64,000 bases of DNA from Abelmoschus esculentus (GCA_035048815.1 JAUCBN010000018.1:17673501-17737500); one strand, 5' to 3'; counted from the stretch's first letter, positions 12,746-26,184 are shown. The notes: a model not told the origin generated them from the letters alone. Program-made: numbers and translations.

Positions 12746-13906
12746 AGGCTTAACTAGAAAATAAATATTTAAATTATATTTTTTAAAATAAATGTTTAAT
12801 GTTATTTTCGGTTAAAATAAGTATATGAATTATATATTTTTTTTAAAATAGGTGTCTAATGTTTTTTTTTTACTGAAATAGGTGTCTAAAGTTTCATTCT
12901 GTTAGTGTTTTAAGGTAACATCGTTAAAAAAATTTATTTTTATTTCTATTGAAATATATGTTTAAATAATATATATTGTCTTATTAAAATTATCACACAT
13001 AAATATTTTTTGTAAAATTTTTTAATTTTGATTATTTTAAAATAGATTATTTTAAAATAAATTATTAATTGATTTATGTATCTGAAGTTAACAATTTTAT
13101 TTATATAAAATTATTATATTAATGTATATTATTATGTAAATTTATCACGTAATTTTAAATTATAAAAATATATATATAATAAATATTTTTAAAAAATTAT
13201 AATAAAACATCGTATAATTTTATCTATTGTATTATTAATACGTCAATTAAATTGAATTCAATTAACTGAAATCAAATAATTTAGTAACACATGCGTTTTA
13301 AAATAATATAATATTAAAAAATACTCTTTGATTTATATTAAATAATAATATATCAAAATTTAAAAATTTTACAATTTTTTTAATGTGTGGTAATTTTAAT
13401 TAGATAAAAAAATATTATTTAAACATATCTTGTCAATAGAAATAAAAAAATATCAATGTTACCTAAAAAAAACTAATATAATGAAACTTTAGGCACATAT
13501 TTCAGTAAAAAAAAATTTAGGCACTTATTTTAAAAAAATGTATAATTTAAACACTTATTTCAACAACAAAAAAAAATTATGCGCCTATTTCCAAAAAAGT
13601 GTTTAGTTTAGACATTTATTTCTAAGTTAAGCCTATTAAAAAAATATTCTTTGATTTATTTTAAATAATAAGATATCAAAATTAAATTTTTTTTTAAAAA
13701 ATATTAACGTGTGATATTTTAATAATAAAAAAATATATTATTTAAAAATATCTTTTCAATAAAAATTAAAAAAAACAATTTTTTTAATGGTGTTACCTTA
13801 AAACACTAATGGAACAAAACTTTAGGCACATATTTCAGCAAAAAAACATTAAACACCTATTTCAGAAAAATGTATAGTTTAGACACTTATTTCTGAGTTA
13901 AGCTTA
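12746..13906. repeat. Fold-back repeat: long inverted arms plus a third partial arm
   Basis: The left arm starts at 12746 with AGGCTTAACTAGAAAATAAA and includes AATAGGTGTCTAA and TTTTAAGGTAACATCGTTA. Its inverted counterpart ends at 13634 (TTCTAAGTTAAGCCT) and contains the matching TAATGTTACCT-type and GGCACTTATTT-type blocks. A second right arm at about 13655-13906 ends TTCTGAGTTAAGCTTA. Arms are about 230-250 bp, with an AT-rich centre at about 13000-13380. It is probably a non-autonomous DNA-transposon or fold-back family. The target duplication is not clear. Confidence 0.6.
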
Positions 13907-13921
13907 TGTAAATTTTAAAGA

Positions 13922-14063
13922 GTTTTATATTAATCTATGATTATTGGATGAGTGAAATTAATGAATGAGATTAATAATATAAAATATGAAGATTATAGCT
14001 TGGAAAATAGATGATCTTAACTATTTATTACTATCATTCAACGGTCCAAAATTAGTGTAAAAC
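13922..14063 (+). mobile_element. MITE-like element, copy 1
   Basis: A 142-bp unit bounded by 13-bp terminal inverted repeats, GTTTTATATTAAT and ATTAGTGTAAAAC. It has no coding capacity. An inverted copy follows at 14118-14266. Target duplications are not convincing. Confidence 0.6.
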
Positions 14064-14117
14064 TCGGTTTTAAATAATGTAAGCTGATCCTAACCAATAT
14101 TGTCTAAAATTCATTTA

Positions 14118-14266
14118 GTTTTATATTAATTTTAGATAGTTGGATGATGATAATAAATGGTTAAGATTATTTTTTATTTTTTTCCAAGTCGATAATCTTC
14201 ACATTTTCTATTATTAATCTCATCTATCCATTTCATTCATCCAATGATCATGAATTAGTGTAAAAT
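14118..14266 (-). mobile_element. MITE-like element, copy 2, inverted
   Basis: The reverse complement of 13922-14063 matches along its length, for example GATAGTAATAAATAGTTAAG in one and GATGATAATAAATGGTTAAG in the other. With the 54-bp spacer the pair could form a hairpin of about 145 bp. Confidence 0.6.
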
Positions 14267-15239
14267 ATTGTGTAATTTAATCTCATCATATATTATTTAA
14301 ATAATTTTATTTTACAACTTAAGAAATATTTTGATATAATAATTTAAAAGATTTTTTTTGAATTTATTCAAATATTATAAAAATAATTTGAAGTACAATA
14401 AATTTGAAAAATATGTTTCAAAGCTTTAGTAACTCAAAAAGTATGTTATTAACTTTTTTGTAATTATAAAATATTTTTGAGTTAATTAAAATATTTTTAA
14501 AAGTGATTAAAAATGATTTTAAAGCTTTTAAAATGTTAAAAATATTATTCAATCTTATTTGGTATTGTTTATGCACGAGTACAGTTTACGAATAATGAGT
14601 ATCGATACACACTGTTCACATATCGATATCGAACTGAGCTTATAACGATAATTTTAAAGGAGTCTCAAGTTTAAATATCACGATAATAATTTTTTCATTG
14701 TTTATTTTTTATTATTTCTTTAAAAAAATCATAATATCAAGTTTAAATATCATGATAATATTTATATAATTATAATTAGAGTCGATTATTATAATATAAA
14801 AACAAACGCATTAAAATTCATAATAGAGTTATATTTTAATATGTATAAAAAAATTACATCAACACTTTTATAAAGTTTAAAATTTAAATCTTAAATACAA
14901 GAATTTTAAACTTTAAACCTTAAACTCTAAACTTTAAATTTTAATTTTTATCGTAAATCTTAAATTCTATACCATACACAATAAAACTCTAAACCCTAAC
15001 TTAAAACACTAAACCTTAAACCCTAAAAAAGAAGGTTCATATAAACTTATATTAAAGTATTTTCTTTCATAATATGTCTATATATAAAATAAAATAACTC
15101 AGATTATAACCCATACATAATATATGTAATACAAAACAAACAAAACAAGTTAATAAGATGTTAAGCATACAAATCTGTAATAAAAATAAACCACATAAAA
15201 TGGAAATAAAAAAGATTACAAAAACAGAGGAAAACCAAT
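14267..15239. other. AT-rich non-coding DNA with degenerate telomere-like CCCTAAA runs
   Basis: No gene is seen. About 14870-15030 has many variants of AAACCCTAAA and AAACTCTAAA, resembling a degenerate interstitial telomere-like array, though simple AT-rich drift could give the same look. A TATCGATA motif pair is near 14600-14630. Confidence 0.4.
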
Positions 15240-15780
15240 AAAACGTTTCTGAAAAACTAAAACTGAGGCCTGTGCAATCACAGTGTCCTTAAAGCAGATT
15301 CGTTCCCTCCCGAAGCTGGAGTTTCTATGGAACGTCTGTCTCTCAGGATACAACGGTAGACTACAGCAAAGAGAGCAACGCAACTTTAACTGCAACGGCG
15401 AACTTCACAGAAGCAGAACACTATCAAGAATTTTGGCTAGGGGATGTTTTGTTTTTAGTGTATTGAGATAGGAGCAAGAGAGTTCCTTTTATAGTGTTCA
15501 TGCAGGGGACATGTTTAATTAAAGAATTAATCTGTAATTACAACCAGCTGAAGGGTCTGCAACTCCATAAAAGGTGGTTTAATTCTATAATATCTGTTGA
15601 AAAAATAAAATCAGAAAAGTAGAAAAAAAAAATCAAAGGCCTAAGGCCCATCTTTTGACTTTCATAATAATCAATCAATACTAGCCCAAAGAACTTTTAT
15701 ATATAAAGTTTTCCAAATCAATATTCCCAACAAATGTGGGACATTCTACTTTTCATATTTTTTATTTTATTTTTCTAACA
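15240..15780 (-). repeat. LTR-like remnant (copia type, minus strand)
   Basis: On the minus strand this starts TGTTAGAAAAATAAAATA at 15780 and passes a conserved-looking block, CCCACATTTGTTGGG, and GAGAGACAGACGTTCC near 15330. The phrases resemble copia LTRs I have seen in eudicots. I could not place the other end or a target duplication, so solo-LTR status is tentative. Confidence 0.35.
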
Positions 15781-17397
15781 TCATGGGTGTCACATTGAGC
15801 AACAATTTCTCATTCACTCAATGAACATTTTGATCTTGTAAATATATAATTTCATCTACTCTTATAGTAGATAATCATCAACTTAGTCCCAATTAATTTG
15901 ACTAATAGAACCCACATAAATTTAATCTCCAAAATGTTCATTATCATACCATTCTTCCAACAATATAACTTAAATCAGAATAAGTTTAAACTTAAAACTC
16001 TCGTGTACAATAAAACCTTTATAAATTAATCATTTTGAGATCATATAATTTTAATAAGTTAAAATGATATTAATTAATTAATAAATTAATAATTTATTAA
16101 TTTAAAGAGATTTTTTAGATTCAGGTAAAAATGATACATAATAAAAGGTGCAAAGTTTAAAAGAAATTGATGCTAGAGTTATTGAAAATTTTATCGATGG
16201 TGAAACTAAAGATGAAACAATGCTTTGCAATCAATTACATAAAATCAAGCACTCGTAACAACAATAATTCTTCATAATTTTTTATTATAATATGAGAACG
16301 AAACATAAAAAATATTTTTGAATGCAGTAAAAAAAGTTAGAGATAAAATATAATTAAATTTAAATTTTAAGAAAAAGAAAACTACAATAAAATCATATTT
16401 TACCAAGGTGTCATAATTATATATTTGTACTTTTACAAAATTATTAATTTATAATATTGAAAGACATAAATTTATATAAGTATTTCGAAATATTATTATC
16501 TTATTAGTTTATCAAAATTATTAATTTAGGTCTTTGGCCAAATTTAAGGCAAAAAATATTATTTTAGAAATAATATTAGTTTTTAAATATTCTATTGTAT
16601 ATTCACTTTTTTATAATAATCATTAAATTTTTATTAAAATTATAAAATATATCATGATCATAAAGCATTTAAGAAGCTGGATAAAGAGGTCAATCAACCA
16701 AAATCTCTTACAATCCCAAAATAAAGAAGTGAATACTTTTATAGATTTAAGTATATCATCAAAATTCAGAAATTTTCCCAAATATCTTTATCTTTATCCA
16801 ATCAAGACACATAACGGGTAAAAATATAAGTGACGAGTGATTCAAACTATTGAACAAAGTATTTTGCTATCCAAAACTGATTATATCGGCAACCAACCAA
16901 CAAGGAGTTAGGATCTAATTTTTCATGACCATTGACAAAATCATACAGAAACTAACGTCGTTAAAATTTATGTGTGAACAAATAAATAATCACTAGAGTA
17001 TGAAGAAATTATGCCACAAGGATAGATAAAATGAACCATAAAAATTATCACAAAAACAAAAAACACATACTTCAAAACAATAATTCTTATTAAAATGTAA
17101 AAAACAAAAAACAAAAACAATATATTTAATAATTAACAATTAATATTAAGATTAATTATCAACTATTAATAAAAAATAAAATTCAAGAAGACAAAATTCA
17201 AGAAAATATGGCTAGGTTTTTGTTTTTATATTTGTTTCTTTTTTAGGTAATGCCTTTTTATATACGAATAGTATTGTGATAATATTTTCCCCTTTTTTTT
17301 TGAGTTTATGTTTTTCACGTAACGGATTTTGTTCCTTCATCAGGTTATTTTCGCCTTTGCCCCTGATTTTATTGCGAGTTGTATTAATCGAATTATT
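15781..17397. other. AT-rich intergenic DNA, possible LINE 5' region at the right
   Basis: No gene is recognised. A 37-codon open stretch at about 16147-16260 (ending ETKDETMLCNQLHKIK) could be a transposase or gene scrap, but I do not recognise it. About 17200-17397 may be the 5' untranslated part of the LINE that follows. Confidence 0.3.
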
Positions 17398-20300
17398 ATG
17401 GATTCTGATCTTGTTAAGCAAATGGAATGCCTTCAATTCACGAAAGATGGGCTTCTCGATCTTGAAGAGCTCAAGAATTTGGAAGAAGAGGCTATTGAAG
17501 GAGAGGAAAAATGGGTTGTTGTTGAGTGTCCAAAAGTACTATTTTTATTACTCCTTTTACTATTATTATTGTTAGAATTAAGCATAATATTAATTACATA
17601 ATTAGTCATTCATGTATATTTACATAATTTCTTTAATTATTATATTTAATTTATATTTCGATTAATTTGCATGGAAAAAGATATTGTGGTTGTGTTTTTT
17701 CTTATTTGTAGGATTTGATGCCAATTTGAAAGGAATTACAAGGAGATAAGGAGATAAAGTTGATTTAAAAAGATCATGGAGAGATTCTAGGAGATTAGAC
17801 TTGATAAGAAAATATAAGTTTGAATTAATTTGAATTCTCTAAAGAGATAATTATCTCTTTATCAAATTAATTCTCATCACATAATTTGACCTAGCAAGAT
17901 CCTATAAAAAGAGAAGATATCGTCCAAAGCAAAGAGAGCCGATCGAGTGAGAGAGAGTACACAAGGGGTTGCCGATTTCTTTTGTATTTTCCTTCTTGTT
18001 TTCTTGTTTTATTCGAGTGATGAGAGGAATATTTCTTTGGATATTTTGCCTAACCATGAACTAATTTAAAGTGGCTTGAGTTATTTTGTTTTATGGTTTG
18101 ATTTAGTTTGAATTTTATTTTTGTGAGTGTTCTTATTAAGGTTTGTCTATTTTTGGTGTTAATTTGGTTTGTGGGAGAATTGGAAAAGGATCCCGATAAA
18201 CGATTCATTTATCTAGATTCGGGAGGATTAGATTCATGAAACGAATAGGCATGGTTCGATCCAAGTACAAAAGAACTAATTCGGCTTAGAGATAAGTGTA
18301 AGATTTCAATGGCTAATAGAAGCCACGCTTTGCCGAACCTTAAGGATAGTCGCCCAAATTGTCCGAGTAATTCCCTCATCGCTATTGCCCAAACATTCTA
18401 TGAATTGACAACTCGAATAATTGACATAAGCAATCTGACTGAGCCCAATTACCGGAACGAGTTGAGCGGTGCGTGCACTCATTTACAAGGAAGAATTCAT
18501 TCGTCCATCATTCCATAATTCAAGATAACCCAGCCTAATCTCTCTTATCGATTGCTTCATTTTATTTAACTTGTTTATTTTATTATTTATTTCAATTAAA
18601 TCAATTCTATAAACCAATTGTGTCTTTATTTTTCAGTGCAAGAAATTAAATTCCGGAAGAAGCACCAATCCCTGTTGAGATATTATCTTTCGATATTATA
18701 ACTTGAAAACGTGTACACTTGCACGCAATTACGAACACTTAAAACACACAACAGTTGTTAGGAAGCTTCTATCTCCTAAAATCGTTGATGGCTCATCCCT
18801 CAGTAGAGTGTACTTTTTTGTTTGGAAAGAACATCCTCTTGAAGATGCTAGCTCTCTTGATCTGAAAATGTTCCTTTTCAAATTTAAGATGTTGGATGAT
18901 AAAGAATTTGTCCTTGGCCGGTGCCCTTGGACTTTTGATGGCGAGCTATTATCTCTTAAATCGTTTGATCGCTTGCTCAACCCCAAGGATTATGATTTCA
19001 GCCCACTTCTGATTTGGATCCAGATTTATGTGTGCCCTTAGGATTCATATCGAGCAAAGCTGGGGAGGCTATTAGGAAAAGATTCAGTAAAAGTATCACA
19101 GCGGACATGAGAGACGGTGATGGGTCTACTGGAGAATATCTCCGAGTGAGGGTGGAAATAGATTGTACTAAGCCACTCAAGCGATGCATTAATTTGGGAG
19201 ATAATAAAAAGTTTGGCCATGCTCGTATTTGTATGGCAAAGTATGAGAGATTACCAAAATTTTGCTTTCTATTTGAAATAATTGGCCATGAACATCATCT
19301 TTGTCCCGAATCTATTGATGGTGCTCCTCAATCCTTCTAATTTGGAGATTGGTTGAGAGTCGAACAAAATAAGCCCCTTAGTGCTAATCAAAAAATGTGA
19401 AACCGAGCATCATGTTGAAAAAGGGTGCAAAAAGCTTAATTGGTGAATCCTCTATATCAGGTAGGTCTATGAAAAGAATGGCTATTGAAGAAACGGGGGG
19501 TAAGGATGATGGTAAAGCTAGACCAAAACACTCGAATGAACTAGCTTCGCTGGCAATTGAAGAGCGTGAGAACAACCTTGTTGCATCGAATCAACAAAAG
19601 CTTCTTGCCATCCCGGGAGCTAAATCAAAGAGTTTTAAACGATCGCTAAAAGGGAGATGCTCCAAGAAGTCAAAAAAGGAAAAGTCCATGACGAAATCTT
19701 GTTCGTCCCTATAGGAAGTTGAAGTTGGTCAAGAGGTAGTGTCCCCTCTTAAGATATTTTCATTAGTGGAGGCTGGAAACCAGCCCCTCTGGGAGCAATA
19801 GAAATAGTATGTTAGAACTGTCGGGGACTGAGAAACCCTGAGACAGTTCAAGAATTGTCAAGGTATATTGCCTTAAATGATCTCGATCTGATTTTTCTTA
19901 GTGAAACTCGAATTTTGAAGAATAAAGTAGATAGAATTAGAAGACGATTGAATATGATGGGATGCTTGGATATGGAAAAACAAGTTAATTGTGTGGGTTT
20001 GCTGTTGCTTTGGAAGGATAGTTTGCAAGTTGATTTGCTCTCATTTTCGAAATCTCATGTTGATGTTGAAATCACCCAAGGCATATCGAGATTTCGTTTC
20101 ACTGGAATGTATGGTACTTATGTTCGTGCAAGGAAACAAAATGACTGGAAGCTCCTCGATAGACTTAAAACTGAATCCAATATGCTTGGTTACTTGGAGG
20201 TGATCTTAACGACATCCTTTCCTTAAATAAAAGGACGGAAGGGAGACAAAGACCGAGCAGGGAAATGGAGGCTTTCTGAGATGCTCTTGATAGAAATGGT

Positions 20301-23300
20301 CTTTGGGATATTAGACCCACCAAAGGTTGGTTCATGTGGCACTGAGGGGATTTGACTAACACTCATATTAAATAGAGGCTTGATCGGTTTATGGCTTCTA
20401 TCCTATGGCTTCATTTATGCGATAAATGTGAGATCACAACCGAATACTCGATGGTGTCTGATCATTGTTTCCTCTTGCTTAATATTGAAGGCAACCAAAC
20501 GGCAGTGACAAAACATGCTGACTATTTCAAGTTCGATGAGTGTTGGGCAAATAAAGAAGATTGTGCACAGATTGTGGCTAACTATTGGAGTAACCCAAGG
20601 GTATCTACACTGGGAAAGTTAAGCTTATGGGAGAGAACCTTGGGGAGTGGCAATTAAAAAGAAGAAAGGCCTCCTTGAACCAAAGGAGGAAACTTCAAAA
20701 ATGAATAGAGTGTCTTCTGGAGAAAGACATATCGAATTCAAAAGTCGGGGAGCTAAATGTGTTGAAAAATAAGCTAAAAACCCTCTTAGATAAGGAGGAG
20801 ATTTATTGGAAACAAAGGTCCCGAGTAAAATGGTTGAAAGAAGAAGACCGCAAAACTAGTTTCTTCCATGCGAGGGCAAGCAATCGAAAGAAAAAATCTT
20901 ATCAAAGGCATTGAAGATAAAAATGAGAATTGGGTGGAAGGAGTGGATGGCATCTTTGATGTGGCACGTGATTTCTTCTAAAATCTCTTTCAATCCAACT
21001 TGGGCACAACCTTAGATAGGATTCTACAAGTGATTGATACTTGTATCACCTCGGATATAAACAAAAGGTTTTGCATGGATTTCACGGGGAAGAAATAAAG
21101 AAAGTCTTTTTTCAAATTCATCCAAACAAAGCACTAGGTATCGATGGTTTTTCGACTTCTTTTTATTGTAAGTTTTGGTCGACTATTCATGCTGAGTTCA
21201 TAAATTTGTGCCTTGATTTGTTTAATGGCCGAATGGAAATGTCTGAGGTGAACTAAATTGTCTTTGTGCTCATGCCAAAGATTGATAATTTGTCCCTTAT
21301 GAAGCATTTTCGGCCGATTAACTTGTGCAATGTCATTTATAAAACATGCTCAAAAGTCCTAGTCAATCGCTTGAAATCATTTATGCATTTATGCATTGCT
21401 GAGAATCAAAGTGCTTTTATGGGTGATAGACTAATTTCGGATAATGTGGTTGTTGCTCACGAGTTGTTTCACTATCTAAAAGGTGCAAAAAATGACCCTA
21501 ATAAAGGTGTTGCTATTAAGCTTGACATGGAAAAAGTCGTTTAGAATGATATTTCCTCTCTGATATTATGGCTAAAATGGGCTTTGTTGCGAGATGGATT
21601 GATATGGTGATGCCTTATGTCACCTCTGTTTCATTCTGGTTCAGAATTAATGGTGTGCTTACAGATTCTTTTAGAACCTAAAGAGGACTAAGGTAAGGGG
21701 ACCCTTTTATCCCATACCTTTTCCTATTTTGCACGCAAGGATTATCAGCGCTGCTTCTGAAGGAGCAACGGGATGAGAATATTAGGGGAATTAGAGTAAG
21801 TCAGAATGACCCAAGAGTGAATCATTTATTGTATGCGGATGCTTGTATCTTGTTTATCAAGAACTCTGTTACAAAAGCATCTAATCTGAACAATGTATTG
21901 TAAGTTTATAAATCACCTTAGGGGGAAATGATATATGCTGAGAAGTTGGCCATCTATTTTAGTATGGGTATGAGAGAGCCAAGCAAAAATGAAATCAAGG
22001 CCACTCTTTGTATGGAAGAATGCGAGACCATCGGACAGTACCTTGGTTTTCCACTCATCATGGGAAAAAACAAAACAAAGATTTTTGGTTTCTTAGATGA
22101 AAAAGTTGAGAAAAGAATGTGTAATTGGACCAAGAACTTGCTTTCTTATGGTGGCCGGGAAGTCCTCATCAAATCAGTGGCTCAATCAATTTCGACATAT
22201 GTTATGTCTTGTTTTCTTCTCCCAGATTGTATCATTGATCCCATGGTCACTACAGTAAGAAACTTTTGGTGATCGGGAAAGAAGGACGAAAGGGGGTGGA
22301 CCCATGTGGCTTGACATAATATTTGCAAACCGAAGTAAGTGGGTGACTTGGGTTTTCGAGACCTCAAATTGTTCAACATTGCCTTGCTTGCTAAAAAGGT
22401 CTAGAGATTGTTGTGTAACAAGGAGTCATTGTGTTTCAAGGTACTCTCGGCTAAATACTTCCCTCATGGTAAAGTCCTTAATGCAAAGCAAGAGGAAAAA
22501 TTCTCTTTCATTTGGAGCAACATTTTCAAGGCTAAAGAGGTTGTTAAAGAGGGATTTCACTGAAAACTCGGGCCTAATAGCATGGTAAAAATTTTTCAAG
22601 ATAAGTGGGGTGGTTCAAAGTCCATTATGTTGGAAGAAAATTAGTTGGATAATCACTCTAATCCGATAAAGTATGGGGAATTCATGATTCCGGATATGGT
22701 AACATGGAATGTTGTTATGATTAATCATGTCTTTTCGGACAAGGATGCTCAATTGATCTGCAGATGCCACATTGCGCCAATTTCAGTGGATATGCTCATA
22801 TGGGGACACCATTCTTCGGGATGTTACACTACTCGATCAGGCTATAATCGGCTTCAGCTATAAAATCATGAGGTAAGGGGGCTTGGTGCAATCTGGAAGG
22901 TTATGGCCAAGCTTCCTACTCTGCCCCGAATCCGAATTTTTAGGTGAAGATTATTCCACGAAGCACTCCCAACTGGGAAAAAGCTTGTTACTGTTGGAAT
23001 CGGAAATAGTTTATGTCAAATGTGCGAAAATGAAATTGAATCAGGTATCCACGCCTTTAGGGATTGTCATAAAGTCTAAGAGGCTTTTGATCTTTGTATG
23101 TTTTCTGGGCACCTTCCTCAAGAAACTTTCTCGAACTGTAAAGAATGGCAAGAAAGCTACTTGAAGTCACTTGAGAAGGAACAATTTACTCTCCTAATTA
23201 TTTTGCTGTGGAATCTTTGGAACCGGAGAAACAAAGTTACTCATGAGAGGAAATCCATTCCTTCTAGAGCTGTGGTGGACTATGCCCAATTGATTGCCTC

Positions 23301-23850
23301 GGACTATGCGACAGTACAGGAGCTCATGGTCCCTTCGGTTCCTTGCAGCCGAGCAACTAGGTGGACAAAATCCCCCGATGGTATTATTAAAGTGAATGTT
23401 GATACAACTTTTATCGCTAGTTTTGAAGATGTAGCAATCGGAGTTGTTGCCCGAAACTTTCATGGCTTGGTCCTTGATACGAGAGCACATAAGCTTCTCG
23501 GGGCACATAATGCCGAGACAGTCGAGGCTTGTGCCTTTACCTTAGGAATTCAGGCCAGTCGAGAATGATTGGTATAATGTGGTGATTGAAGGCGATTCAA
23601 TGGCAGTGGTCAACAAGCTGAATACGGAGTCCCTTGATAGATCGATCACTGCCTCACATCTGTCCGAAGCATTTTCAATACTTTCTGCCTTGGACGATTT
23701 CAAAGTTGTTCATATTGGTCGGGTTGCTAATAGAGTTGCCATTCACTTGCACATTGAGTTCTTAATTGTAATGATCTTTTTATTTTCTCTGAGGTTACCT
23801 CAGATTGTATATCAAACTTTGTAATCAATGATGCTATTTATGGCTAAGTA
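17398..23850 (+). mobile_element. Decayed LINE (non-LTR retrotransposon), split by a solo LTR
   Basis: ORF1 starts MDSDLVKQMECLQFT at 17398, is interrupted at 17522, and resumes at 18759. It has a DUF4283-like block (FKFKMLDDKEFVLGRCPWTF) and a degraded zinc knuckle near 19255-19320. ORF2 follows: endonuclease about 19800-20660 (NCRGL, LIFLSETRI), RT about 21040-22280, and an RNase H-like domain about 23370-23760 (KVNVDTTF, VIEGDSMAVV). It is heavily broken. A stop replaces the Trp before NCRGL; the KLDM motif survives but the following catalytic Tyr-Asp block is lost to KVV-stop; and the YADD box near 21835 reads YADA. No clear poly-A tail or target duplication was found. Confidence 0.85.
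17523..18753. mobile_element. Solo LTR (gypsy-like) inserted in LINE ORF1
   Basis: The 1231-bp insert begins TGAGTGTCC and ends CACACAACA. It is flanked by a perfect 5-bp duplication GTTGT at 17518-17522 and 18754-18758, and the LINE ORF1 frame continues across it. It has no substantial ORF and no internal coding region. Blocks such as GGATCCCGATAAACG near 18189 and GTGTACACTTGCACGC near 18711 recall Athila-type gypsy LTRs (impression from memory). Confidence 0.82.
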
Positions 23851-24620
23851 AAATACAATCCAAAACTTTCAATAAAAAATTATGTTGTTCACATATAATT
23901 TCGCTCATTACACAAATTATTACATAATATAATAATTTTTTAGGTTGGTGCCTAATTTTTAATCAAATTAATATTTAAATTTAAAAAATAATCAGGTTAT
24001 GGTGTAAACGTAATATTTAATAATAAGAAGTACAGTTAAAATCAAACATTATATTAAGAATGGGAGAATATTTTTATTTAATTAATATATAAATTAAAAA
24101 AAATTAAAATATCATTCTATTAAAAAAATTGGAGTCAAAACCTCTTTAATCATTGAAGGACTAAATTTAACTAACAACCAATCAAATAGTAACACATTTC
24201 ACTAAATAATATTAGTTTTATATTCTCAATACTTTATGTCACAGACCGCGTATTTATGTCTAAGATATTAACACAAACATTAATTAAAAATATTTGAATT
24301 AATGTATCGAATTTTTTCAAGACTGTCAAATTTAGTCAACAATCTGAGAATGCTAGAAAATTCGTAAAGACATCAGATTTAACCTATTTCATAGAAGATT
24401 ATAGAGGATAATTTAATCAAAGCATCAATCGTTTAAATTTATTTAAAATAAAATATTTAGATAATATTTAAAATAATTTAAAAAATAAAAATAATTATTT
24501 TTTAACCATTGATGTAATTTAAATTGCTCAAATCGAATTACAAAATATACTATCATTTTAATTATTTGTTACAATATTAAATCAACCTATATCAATTTTA
24601 AATTGGTTCCGTGACTCGTG
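23851..24620. other. AT-rich intergenic DNA
   Basis: No coding, RNA or repeat feature could be supported here. Confidence 0.4.
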
Positions 24621-26184
24621 ATGCCGAAGTATTCGTCGCGTTTACCTAATTCCTTTCCCCTTCCGCAACAAACTTTTCCAAATATAAAAAATAAAAGATG
24701 CAGAGTTTATTACACGTGGACGCATCTAAATCATTCAGCGTCACAAACATCCTTATATCTCGACCGTCCATTCCTATGAAAAGACACTATATAATTAAGT
24801 CTATGTGTTAAGATCTCTCTACATTTCATCTAATTCTTCTCATCTTTTCTGTCATGCCGTTTGCGTTTTGCAGATTAGATTTTTCCCTCCGGTTTCTATC
24901 CTTCCGAGGAATATTTCTTCAGATCCGCTCGCATCGGCGCTCTAATTGTATACCATGAAAGGAGTAACGTGGTTTGACAAGGAAGGCAACGTTTAACTTG
25001 ATGAGTTCCAGCGCTTCTGGGTTTCAAAGTATGTTATAGAAGGCATTTGCTCGCATCGACTTGCAGGTTTTCTACTTTTATTTATTGGTGTTTATGTTTT
25101 ATTCTTGTAATTTTGTAGGGATGGTGCCATCGGCTGCTGAGATTGGGACGAGGCATCTCGGGTTGCGGACCGACGATGGTGGATTGAATGGTTTGTTCTG
25201 AAAGGATGTGTAAGATGTCAGGGAAGAAGGTCCTACTGATAATATTTATTTGTTTTGGGTTTGAGTCCTGATCTATCTTTGTCGTCCAAGACCTTTGCCA
25301 TGGCAGGTGGGCTTGCATGGCAGGTCACCCAAACTTAATAAAATCTCTATCGTTTTTGGTGTTTTTTGAGGGGAGATCGCACGGTGTTGCCCGGGTTCTC
25401 TCCTCTGCTGTGGTGTGGTATCGTGTCTCCTGCTCTTTGTGATCTTTTTCTCTTTCTCTCGCTTGATTTTCATTTTTCCCATCACACGGGATGGATGCTT
25501 GATCGAACGTCATCACCAAGGATTAAGCTCATGAACTCTCAAGGCCAAGGTATTATTTTACATATTTTTAACCCACTTCGACTTATCTAGTTTACTTCAA
25601 AAATTTAATCTAACATATTAATGGGTTTTGGTAAATTGAATGGGAAATAAGGTACATGGTGATTACCATTGGATTTCTAATTGATCCGACCTTCATCGTT
25701 CTATTCTTTACATTGAATTCATACAAGAAGTTTTTGGTTCGAATTGATATGAATAATATATTTTCACTAGATGCTTATATAAGCTGATATAGAGTATATA
25801 TTGGTTTTATCCTCCCTAATCTATTCACAGATTTTTCAATCAACCTAATTGGAACATTTAATGTTGGAGGTAAATTAAAAAAATATCAAACCCAACCACG
25901 CATTTCATTGGGTTTTCCTTGTTTTTTTTTTATATGAATGCACTTAAATTCCCCTGCTTTATTTTCTTTTGTTATTTACTATACGTTTCTTTTATATTTT
26001 AGTGCATTCCCTAGTTTCTTATATATTGTTTTTTCTAGTGCATTATGGAACTGTACTATCGTAGGAGAATGTCCTATGTAGGTTGATTCTGTATATGTAT
26101 TTTCCTTGTGTATAGCTTGGTAGTTGTTTGAGCCCTTGCATGGGCTTCTATTTACATTGGATTAAAGGTTGCAAGTTCCCTTGC

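Noticed and set aside
14870..15030. Interstitial telomere array
   Set aside because: CCCTAAA variants are frequent but irregular, with no run of perfect units, so I kept it only as a weak note.
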